NCBI RefSeq assembly: GCF_051020765.1 | Contig: NW_027469599.1 | Coordinates: 1-64,000 of the forward strand | Length of the DNA: 64,000 bases | DNA from: Lasioglossum baleicum | Taxonomy: Eukaryota > Arthropoda > Insecta > Hymenoptera > Halictidae | Direction of reading: 5' to 3' | Program-made: the position numbers and the translations under genes | Notes under the pieces: model-generated | Database searches by the model: none | Seen by the model: only the letters and a program-made list of their open reading frames with translations | What the model was told of the DNA's origin: nothing | Shown: in pieces, positions 51,560 through 62,900 of the stretch | Layout: every line of letters begins with the position of its first letter | How positions within the stretch are numbered: position 1 is the first letter of the stretch

Positions 51560-54500
51560 CATCCCGCAGGCTAGTCGAGTAAAAACACGTGCGAGAGGAT
51601 GCATCCCGCAGGCTAGTCGAGTAAAAACACGTGCGAGAGGATGTGTCCCGCAGGCTAGTCGAGCAAAAACACGTGCGAGAGGATGCATCCCGCAGGCTAG
51701 TCGAGCAAAAACACGTGCGAGAGGATGCATCCCGCAGGCTAGTCGAGTAAAAACACGTGCGAGAGGATGCATCCCGCAGGCTAGTCGAGTAAAAACACGT
51801 GCGAGAGGATGCGTCCCGCAGGCTAGTCCTGCAAAAACACGTGCGAGAGGATGCATCCCGCAGGCTAGTCGAGCAAAAACACGTGCGAGAGGATGCATCC
51901 CGCAGGCTAGTCGAGTAAAAACACGTGCGAGAGGATGCATCCCGCAGGCTAATCGAGTAAAAACACGTGCGAGAGGATGCATCCCGCAGGCTAGTCGAGT
52001 AAGAACACGTGCGAGAGGATGGGTCCCGCAGGCTAGTCGAGCAAAAACACGCGCGAGAGCATGCATCCCGCAGGCTAGTCGAGCAAAAACACGTGCGAGA
52101 GGATGCATCCCGCAGGCTAGTCGAGTAAAAACACGTGCGAGAGGATGCATCCCGCAGGCTAGTCGAGCAAAAACACGTGCGAGAGGATGCATCCCGCATG
52201 CTAGTCGAGTAAAAACACGTGCGAGAGGATGCATCCCGCAGGCTAGTCGAGTAAAAACACGTGCGAGAGGATGCATCCCGCAGGCTAGTCGAGTAAAAAC
52301 ACGTGCGAGAGGATGCATCCCGCAGGATAATCGAGTAAAAACACGTGCGAGAGGATGCATCCCGCAGGCTAGTCGAGTAAGAACACGTGCGAGAGGATGG
52401 GTCCCGCAGGCTAGTCGAGCAAAAACACGCGCGAGAGCATGCATCCCGCAGGCTAGTCGAGCAAAAACACGTGCGAGAGGATGCATCCCGCAGGCTAGTC
52501 GAGTAAAAACACGTGCGAGAGGATGCATCCCGCAGGCTAGTCGAGTAAAAACACGTGCGAGGTTTTGTGGGATGCGCATGCGCAGGTTTTGTGGGATGCG
52601 CATGCCCAGGTTTTTTGCGATGCGCATGGCTAGTCGAGTAAAAACACGTGCGAGAGGATGCATCCCGCAGGCTAGTCGAGTAAAAACACGTGCGAGAGGA
52701 TGCATCCCGCAGGCTAGTCGAGTAAAAACACGTGCGAGAGGATTCATCCCGCATGCTAGTCGAGTAAAAACACGTGCAAGAGGATGCTTCCCGCAGGCTA
52801 GTCGAGTAAAAACACGTGCGAGAGGATGCATCCCGCAGGCTAGTCGAGTAAAAACACGTGCGAGAGGATGCGTCCCGCAGGCTAGTCGAGCAAAAACACG
52901 TGCGAGAGGATGCATCCCGCAGGCTAGTCGAGTAAAAACACGTGCGAGAGGATGCGTCCCGCAGGCTAGTCGAGCAAAAACACGTGCGAGAGGATGCATC
53001 CCGCAGGCTAGTCGAGTAAAAACACGTGCGAGAGGATGCATCCCGCAGGCTAGACGAGTAAAAACACGTGCGAGAGGATGCGTCCCGCAGGCTAGTCGAG
53101 CAAAAACACGTGCGAGAGGATGCATCCCGCAGGCTAGTCGAGTAAAAACACGTGCGAGAGGATGCATCCCGCAGGCTAGTCGAGTAAAAACACGTGCGAG
53201 AGGATGCGTCCCGCAGGCTAGTCCTGCAAAAACACGTGCGAGAGGATGCATCCCGCAGGCTAGTCGAGCAAAAACACGTGCGAGAGGATGCATCCCGCAT
53301 GCTAGTCGAGTAAAAACACGTGCGAGAGGATGCATCCCGCAGGCTAGTCGAGTAAAAACACGTGCGAGAGGATGCATCCCGCAGGCTAGTCGAGTAAAAA
53401 CACGTGCGAGAGGATGCATCCCGCAGGCTAATCGAGTAAAAACACGTGCGAGAGGATGCATCCCGCAGGCTAGTCGAGTAAGAACACGTGCGAGAGGATG
53501 GGTCCCGCAGGCTAGTCGAGCAAAAACACGCGCGAGAGCATGCATCCCGCAGGCTAGTCGAGCAAAAACACGTGCGAGAGGATGCATCCCGCAGGCTAGT
53601 CGAGTAAAAACACGTGCGAGAGGATGCATCCCGCAGGCTAGTCGAGTAAAAACACGTGCGAGAGGATGCATCCCGCAGGCTAGTCGAGTAAAAACACGTG
53701 CGAGAGGATGCATCCCGCAGGCTAGTCGAGTAAAAACACGTGCGAGGTTTTGTGGGATGCGCATGCGCAGGTTTTGTGGGATGCGCATGCGCAGGTTTTG
53801 TGGGATGCGCATGCGCAGGTTTTTTGGGATGCGCATGGCTAGTCGAGCAAAAACACGTGCGAGAGGATGCATCCCGCAGGGTAGTCGAGTAAAAACACGT
53901 GCGAGAGGATGCATCCCGCAGGCTAGTCGAGCAAAAACACGTGCGAGAGGATGCATCCCGCAGGCTAGTCGAGCAAAAACACGTGCGAGAGGATGCATCC
54001 CGCAGGCTAGTCGAGTAAAAACACGTGCGAGAGGATGCATCCCGCAGGATACTCGAGTAAAAACACGTGCGAGAGGATGCATCCCGCAGGCTAGTCGAGC
54101 AAAAACACGTGCGAAAGGATGCATCCCGCAGGCTAGTCGAGCAAAAACACGTGCGAGAGGATGCATCCCGCAGGCTAGTCGAGCAAAAACACGTGCGAGA
54201 GGATGCATCCCGCAGGCTAGTCGAGTAAAAACACGTGCGAGAGGATGCATCCTGCAGGCTAGTCGAGTAAAAAACACGTGCGAGAGGATGCATCCCGCAG
54301 GCTAGTCGAGTAAAAACACGTGCAAGAGGATGCTTCCCGCAGGCTAGTCGAGTAAAAACACGTGCGAGAGGATGCATCCCGCAGGCTAGTCGAGTAAAAA
54401 CACGTGCGAGAGGATGCGTCCCGCAGGCTAGTCGAGCAAAAACACGTGCGAGAGGATGCATCCCGCAGGCTAGTCGAGCAAAAACACGTGCGAGAGGATG

Positions 54501-55465
54501 CATCCCGCAGGCTAGTCGAGTAAAAACACGTGCAAGAGGATGGTTCCCGCAGGCTAGTCGAGTAAAAACACGTGCGAGAGGATGCATCCCGCAGGCTAGT
54601 CGAGTAAAAACACGTGCGAGAGGATGCGTCCCGCAGGCTAGTCGAGCAAAAACACGTGCGAGAGGATGCATCCCGCAGGCTAGTCGAGCAAAAACACGTG
54701 CGAGAGGATGCATCCCGCAGGCTAGTCGAGTAAAAACACGTGCGAGAGGATGCATCCCGCAGGCTAGTCGAGTAAAAACACGTGCGAGAGGATGCATCCC
54801 GCAGGCTAGTCGAGTAAAAACACGTGCGAGAGGATGCGTCCCGCAGGCTAGTCGAGCAAAAACACGTGCGAGAGGATGCATCCCGCAGGCTAGTCGAGCA
54901 AAAACACGTGCGAGAGGATGCATCCCGCAGGCTAGTCGAGTAAAAACACGTGCGAGAGGATGCATCCCGCAGGCTAGTCGAGTAAAAACACGTGCGAGAG
55001 GATGCGTCCCGCAGGCTAGTCGAGCAAAAACACGTGCGAGAGGATGCATCCCGCAGGCTAGTCGAGCAAAAACACGTGCGAGAGGATGCATCCCGCAGGC
55101 TAGTCGAGTAAAAACACGTGCGAGAGGATGCATCCCGCAGGCTAATCGAGTAAAAACACGTGCGAGAGGATGCATCCCGCAGGCTAGTCGAGTAAGAACA
55201 CGTGCGAGAGGATGGGTCCCGCAGGCTAGTCGAGCAAAAACACGCGCGAGAGCATGCATCCCGCAGGCTAGTCGAGCAAAAACACGTGCGAGAGGATGCA
55301 TCCCGCAGGCTAGTCGAGTAAAAACACGTGCGAGAGGATGCATCCCGCAGGCTAGTCGAGCAAAAACACGTGCGAGAGGATGCATCCCGCATGCTAGTCG
55401 AGTAAAAACACGTGCGAGAGGATGCATCCCGCAGGCTAGTCGAGTAAAAACACGTGCGAGAGGAT
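51560..55465 (+). repeat. Higher-order repeat G, copy 1 (offset 3,905-3,907)
   Basis: About 3.9 kb tandemly repeated directly downstream. The base offset is 93 x 42 = 3,906, shifted by single-base indels at about 54267 (extra A), 56017 (missing C) and 57709 (missing G). Blocks at 52561 and 53746 correspond to 56467 and 57652. Confidence 0.88.
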
Positions 55466-58400
55466 GCATCCCGCAGGCTAGTCGAGTAAAAACACGTGCG
55501 AGAGGATGCATCCCGCAGGCTAGTCGAGTAAAAACACGTGCGAGAGGATGTGTCCCGCAGGCTAGTCGAGCAAAAACACGTGCGAGAGGATGCATCCCGC
55601 AGGCTAGTCGAGCAAAAACACGTGCGAGAGGATGCATCCCGCAGGCTAGTCGAGTAAAAACACGTGCGAGAGGATGCATCCCGCAGGCTAGTCGAGTAAA
55701 AACACGTGCGAGAGGATGCGTCCCGCAGGCTAGTCCTGCAAAAACACGTGCGAGAGGATGCATCCCGCAGGCTAGTCGAGCAAAAACACGTGCGAGAGGA
55801 TGCATCCCGCAGGCTAGTCGAGTAAAAACACGTGCGAGAGGATGCATCCCGCAGGCTAATCGAGTAAAAACACGTGCGAGAGGATGCATCCCGCAGGCTA
55901 GTCGAGTAAGAACACGTGCGAGAGGATGGGTCCCGCAGGCTAGTCGAGCAAAAACACGCGCGAGAGCATGCATCCCGCAGGCTAGTCGAGCAAAAACACG
56001 TGCGAGAGGATGCATCCGCAGGCTAGTCGAGTAAAAACACGTGCGAGAGGATGCATCCCGCAGGCTAGTCGAGCAAAAACACGTGCGAGAGGATGCATCC
56101 CGCATGCTAGTCGAGTAAAAACACGTGCGAGAGGATGCATCCCGCAGGCTAGTCGAGTAAAAACACGTGCGAGAGGATGCATCCCGCAGGCTAGTCGAGT
56201 AAAAACACGTGCGAGAGGATGCATCCCGCAGGATAATCGAGTAAAAACACGTGCGAGAGGATGCATCCCGCAGGCTAGTCGAGTAAGAACACGTGCGAGA
56301 GGATGGGTCCCGCAGGCTAGTCGAGCAAAAACACGCGCGAGAGCATGCATCCCGCAGGCTAGTCGAGCAAAAACACGTGCGAGAGGATGCATCCCGCAGG
56401 CTAGTCGAGTAAAAACACGTGCGAGAGGATGCATCCCGCAGGCTAGTCGAGTAAAAACACGTGCGAGGTTTTGTGGGATGCGCATGCGCAGGTTTTGTGG
56501 GATGCGCATGCCCAGGTTTTTTGGGATGCGCATGGCTAGTCGAGTAAAAACACGTGCGAGAGGATGCATCCCGCAGGCTAGTCGAGTAAAAACACGTGCG
56601 AGAGGATGCATCCCGCAGGCTAGTCGAGTAAAAACACGTGCGAGAGGATTCATCCCGCATGCTAGTCGAGTAAAAACACGTGCAAGAGGATGCTTCCCGC
56701 AGGCTAGTCGAGTAAAAACACGTGCGAGAGGATGCATCCCGCAGGCTAGTCGAGTAAAAACACGTGCGAGAGGATGCGTCCCGCAGGCTAGTCGAGCAAA
56801 AACACGTGCGAGAGGATGCATCCCGCAGGCTAGTCGAGTAAAAACACGTGCGAGAGGATGCGTCCCGCAGGCTAGTCGAGCAAAAACACGTGCGAGAGGA
56901 TGCATCCCGCAGGCTAGTCGAGTAAAAACACGTGCGAGAGGATGCATCCCGCAGGCTAGACGAGTAAAAACACGTGCGAGAGGATGCGTCCCGCAGGCTA
57001 GTCGAGCAAAAACACGTGCGAGAGGATGCATCCCGCAGGCTAGTCGAGTAAAAACACGTGCGAGAGGATGCATCCCGCAGGCTAGTCGAGTAAAAACACG
57101 TGCGAGAGGATGCGTCCCGCAGGCTAGTCCTGCAAAAACACGTGCGAGAGGATGCATCCCGCAGGCTAGTCGAGCAAAAACACGTGCGAGAGGATGCATC
57201 CCGCATGCTAGTCGAGTAAAAACACGTGCGAGAGGATGCATCCCGCAGGCTAGTCGAGTAAAAACACGTGCGAGAGGATGCATCCCGCAGGCTAGTCGAG
57301 TAAAAACACGTGCGAGAGGATGCATCCCGCAGGCTAATCGAGTAAAAACACGTGCGAGAGGATGCATCCCGCAGGCTAGTCGAGTAAGAACACGTGCGAG
57401 AGGATGGGTCCCGCAGGCTAGTCGAGCAAAAACACGCGCGAGAGCATGCATCCCGCAGGCTAGTCGAGCAAAAACACGTGCGAGAGGATGCATCCCGCAG
57501 GCTAGTCGAGTAAAAACACGTGCGAGAGGATGCATCCCGCAGGCTAGTCGAGTAAAAACACGTGCGAGAGGATGCATCCCGCAGGCTAGTCGAGTAAAAA
57601 CACGTGCGAGAGGATGCATCCCGCAGGCTAGTCGAGTAAAAACACGTGCGAGGTTTTGTGGGATGCGCATGCGCAGGTTTTGTGGGATGCGCATGCGCAG
57701 GTTTTGTGGATGCGCATGCGCAGGTTTTTTGGGATGCGCATGGCTAGTCGAGCAAAAACACGTGCGAGAGGATGCATCCCGCAGGGTAGTCGAGTAAAAA
57801 CACGTGCGAGAGGATGCATCCCGCAGGCTAGTCGAGCAAAAACACGTGCGAGAGGATGCATCCCGCAGGCTAGTCGAGCAAAAACACGTGCGAGAGGATG
57901 CATCCCGCAGGCTAGTCGAGTAAAAACACGTGCGAGAGGATGCATCCCGCAGGATACTCGAGTAAAAACACGTGCGAGAGGATGCATCCCGCAGGCTAGT
58001 CGAGCAAAAACACGTGCGAAAGGATGCATCCCGCAGGCTAGTCGAGCAAAAACACGTGCGAGAGGATGCATCCCGCAGGCTAGTCGAGCAAAAACACGTG
58101 CGAGAGGATGCATCCCGCAGGCTAGTCGAGTAAAAACACGTGCGAGAGGATGCATCCTGCAGGCTAGTCGAGTAAAAAACACGTGCGAGAGGATGCATCC
58201 CGCAGGCTAGTCGAGTAAAAACACGTGCAAGAGGATGCTTCCCGCAGGCTAGTCGAGTAAAAACACGTGCGAGAGGATGCATCCCGCAGGCTAGTCGAGT
58301 AAAAACACGTGCGAGAGGATGCGTCCCGCAGGCTAGTCGAGCAAAAACACGTGCGAGAGGATGCATCCCGCAGGCTAGTCGAGCAAAAACACGTGCGAGA

Positions 58401-59371
58401 GGATGCATCCCGCAGGCTAGTCGAGTAAAAACACGTGCAAGAGGATGGTTCCCGCAGGCTAGTCGAGTAAAAACACGTGCGAGAGGATGCATCCCGCAGG
58501 CTAGTCGAGTAAAAACACGTGCGAGAGGATGCGTCCCGCAGGCTAGTCGAGCAAAAACACGTGCGAGAGGATGCATCCCGCAGGCTAGTCGAGCAAAAAC
58601 ACGTGCGAGAGGATGCATCCCGCAGGCTAGTCGAGTAAAAACACGTGCGAGAGGATGCATCCCGCAGGCTAGTCGAGTAAAAACACGTGCGAGAGGATGC
58701 ATCCCGCAGGCTAGTCGAGTAAAAACACGTGCGAGAGGATGCGTCCCGCAGGCTAGTCGAGCAAAAACACGTGCGAGAGGATGCATCCCGCAGGCTAGTC
58801 GAGCAAAAACACGTGCGAGAGGATGCATCCCGCAGGCTAGTCGAGTAAAAACACGTGCGAGAGGATGCATCCCGCAGGCTAGTCGAGTAAAAACACGTGC
58901 GAGAGGATGCGTCCCGCAGGCTAGTCGAGCAAAAACACGTGCGAGAGGATGCATCCCGCAGGCTAGTCGAGCAAAAACACGTGCGAGAGGATGCATCCCG
59001 CAGGCTAGTCGAGTAAAAACACGTGCGAGAGGATGCATCCCGCAGGCTAATCGAGTAAAAACACGTGCGAGAGGATGCATCCCGCAGGCTAGTCGAGTAA
59101 GAACACGTGCGAGAGGATGGGTCCCGCAGGCTAGTCGAGCAAAAACACGCGCGAGAGCATGCATCCCGCAGGCTAGTCGAGCAAAAACACGTGCGAGAGG
59201 ATGCATCCCGCAGGCTAGTCGAGTAAAAACACGTGCGAGAGGATGCATCCCGCAGGCTAGTCGAGCAAAAACACGTGCGAGAGGATGCATCCCGCATGCT
59301 AGTCGAGTAAAAACACGTGCGAGAGGATGCATCCCGCAGGCTAGTCGAGTAAAAACACGTGCGAGAGGATG
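55466..59371 (+). repeat. Higher-order repeat G, copy 2
   Basis: Tandem copy of 51560-55465. Shared rare markers include the GGATAATCG unit, a CTAGACGAG unit, a GGATACTCG unit and an extra-A spacer (54267 and 58171). The exact junction cannot be placed because the flanks are the same repeat. Confidence 0.88.
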
Positions 59372-59952
59372 CATCCCGCAGGCTAGTCGAGTAAAAACAC
59401 GTGCGAGAGGATGCATCCCGCAGGATAATCGAGTAAAAACACGTGCGAGAGGATGCATCCCGCAGGCTAGTCGAGTAAGAACACGTGCGAGAGGATGGGT
59501 CCCGCAGGCTAGTCGAGCAAAAACACGCGCGAGAGCATGCATCCCGCAGGCTAGTCGAGCAAAAACACGTGCGAGAGGATGCATCCCGCAGGCTAGTCGA
59601 GTAAAAACACGTGCGAGAGGATGCATCCCGCAGGCTAGTCGAGTAAAAACACGTGCGAGGTTTTGTGGGATGCGCATGCGCAGGTTTTGTGGGATGCGCA
59701 TGCCCAGGTTTTTTGGGATGCGCATGGCTAGTCGAGTAAAAACACGTGCGAGAGGATGCATCCCGCAGGCTAGTCGAGTAAAAACACGTGCGAGAGGATG
59801 CATCCCGCAGGCTAGTCGAGTAAAAACACGTGCGAGAGGATTCATCCCGCATGCTAGTCGAGTAAAAACACGTGCAAGAGGATGCTTCCCGCAGGCTAGT
59901 CGAGTAAAAACACGTGCGAGAGGATGCATCCCGCAGGCTAGTCGAGTAAAAA

Positions 59953-62900
59953 CACGTGCGAGAGGATGGGTCCCGCAGGCTAGTCGAGCAAAAACACGCG
60001 CGAGAGCATGCATCCCGCAGGCTAGTCGAGCAAAAACACGTGCGAGAGGATGCATCCCGCAGGCTAGTCGAGCAAAAACACGTGCGAGAGGATGCATCCC
60101 GCAGGCTAGTCGAGTAAAAATACGTGCGAGAGGATGCATCCCGCAGGCTAGTCGAGTAAAAACACGTGCGAGGTTTTGTGGGATGCGCATGCGCAGGTTT
60201 TGTGGGATGCGCATGCCCAGGTTTTTTGGGATGCGCATGGCTAGTCGAGTAAAAACACGTGCGAGAGGATGCATCCCGCAGGCTAGTCGAGTAAAAACAC
60301 GTGCGAGAGGATGCATCCCGCAGGCTAGTCGAGTAAAAACACGTGCGAGAGGATGCATCCCGCAGGCTAGTCGAGTAAAAACACGTGCGAGGTTTTGTGG
60401 GATGCGCATGCGCAGGTTTTGTGGGATGCGCATGCGCAGGTTTTTTGGGATGCGCATGCGCAGGTTTTTTGGGATGCGCATGGCTAGTCGAGCAAAAACA
60501 CGTGCGAGAGGATGCATCCCGCAGGCTAGTCGAGCAAAAACACGTGCGAGAGGATGCATCCCGCAGGCTAGTCGAGCAAAAACACGTGCGAGAGGATGCA
60601 TCCCGCAGGCTAGTCGAGTAAAAACACGTGCGAGAGGATGCATCCTGCAGGCTAGTCGAGTAAAAACACGTGCGAGAGGATGCATCCCGCAGGCTAGTCG
60701 AGTAAAAACACGTGCAAGAGGATGCTTCCCGCAGGCTAGTCGAGTAAAAACACGTGCGAGAGGATGCATCCCGCAGGCTAGTCGAGTAAAAACACGTGCG
60801 AGAGGATGCTTCCCGCAGGCTAGTCGAGTAAAAACACGTGCGAGAGGATGCATCCCGCATGCTAGTCGAGTAAAAACACGTGCAAGAGGATGCTTCCCGC
60901 AGGCAAGTCGAGTAAAAACACGTGCGAGAGGATGCATCCCGCAGGCTAGTCGAGTAAAAACACGTGGGAGAGGATGCGTCCCGCAGGCTAGTCGAGCAAA
61001 AACACGTGCGAGAGGATGCATCCCGCAGGCTAGTCGAGCAAAAACACGTGCGAGAGGATGCATCCCGCAGGCTAGTCGAGTAAAAACACGTGCGAGAGGA
61101 TGCATCCCGCAGGCTAGTCGAGTAAAAACACGTGCGAGAGGATGCATCCCGCAGGCTAGTCGAGTAAAAACACGTGCGAGAGGATGTGTCCCGCAGGCTA
61201 GTCGAGCAAAAACACGTGCGAGAGGATGCATCCCGCAGGCTAGTCGAGCAAAAACACGTGCGAGAGGATGCATCCCGCAGGCTAGTCGAGTAAAAACACG
61301 TGCGAGAGGATGCATCCCGCAGGCTAGTCGAGTAAAAACACGTGCGAGAGGATGCGTCCCGCAGGCTAGTCCTGCAAAAACACGTGCGAGAGGATGCATC
61401 CCGCAGGCTAGTCGAGCAAAAACACGTGCGAGAGGATGCATCCCGCAGGCTAGTCGAGTAAAAACACGTGCGAGAGGATGCATCCCGCAGGCTAATCGAG
61501 TAAAAACACGTGCGAGAGGATGCATCCCGCAGGCTAGTCGAGTAAGAACACGTGCGAGAGGATGGGTCCCGCAGGCTAGTCGAGCAAAAACACGCGCGAG
61601 AGCATGCATCCCGCAGGCTAGTCGAGCAAAAACACGTGCGAGAGGATGCATCCCGCAGGCTAGTCGAGTAAAAACACGTGCGAGAGGATGCATCCCGCAG
61701 GCTAGTCGAGCAAAAACACGTGCGAGAGGATGCATCCCGCATGCTAGTCGAGTAAAAACACGTGCGAGAGGATGCATCCCGCAGGCTAGTCGAGTAAAAA
61801 CACGTGCGAGAGGATGCATCCCGCAGGCTAGTCGAGTAAAAACACGTGCGAGAGGATGCATCCCGCAGGATAATCGAGTAAAAACACGTGCGAGAGGATG
61901 CATCCCGCAGGCTAGTCGAGTAAGAACACGTGCGAGAGGATGGGTCCCGCAGGCTAGTCGAGCAAAAACACGCGCGAGAGCATGCATCCCGCAGGCTAGT
62001 CGAGCAAAAACACGTGCGAGAGGATGCATCCCGCAGGCTAGTCGAGTAAAAACACGTGCGAGAGGATGCATCCCGCAGGCTAGTCGAGTAAAAACACGTG
62101 CGAGGTTTTGTGGGATGCGCATGCGCAGGTTTTGTGGGATGCGCATGCCCAGGTTTTTTGGGATGCGCATGGCTAGTCGAGTAAAAACACGTGCGAGAGG
62201 ATGCATCCCGCAGGCTAGTCGAGTAAAAACACGTGCGAGAGGATGCATCCCGCAGGCTAGTCGAGTAAAAACACGTGCGAGAGGATTCATCCCGCATGCT
62301 AGTCGAGTAAAAACACGTGCAAGAGGATGCTTCCCGCAGGCTAGTCGAGTAAAAACACGTGCGAGAGGATGCATCCCGCAGGCTAGTCGAGTAAAAACAC
62401 GTGCGAGAGGATGCGTCCCGCAGGCTAGTCGAGCAAAAACACGTGCGAGAGGATGCATCCCGCAGGCTAGTCGAGTAAAAACACGTGCGAGAGGATGCGT
62501 CCCGCAGGCTAGTCGAGCAAAAACACGTGCGAGAGGATGCATCCCGCAGGCTAGTCGAGTAAAAACACGTGCGAGAGGATGCATCCCGCAGGCTAGACGA
62601 GTAAAAACACGTGCGAGAGGATGCGTCCCGCAGGCTAGTCGAGCAAAAACACGTGCGAGAGGATGCATCCCGCAGGCTAGTCGAGTAAAAACACGTGCGA
62701 GAGGATGCATCCCGCAGGCTAGTCGAGTAAAAACACGTGCGAGAGGATGCGTCCCGCAGGCTAGTCCTGCAAAAACACGTGCGAGAGGATGCATCCCGCA
62801 GGCTAGTCGAGCAAAAACACGTGCGAGAGGATGCATCCCGCATGCTAGTCGAGTAAAAACACGTGCGAGAGGATGCATCCCGCAGGCTAGTCGAGTAAAA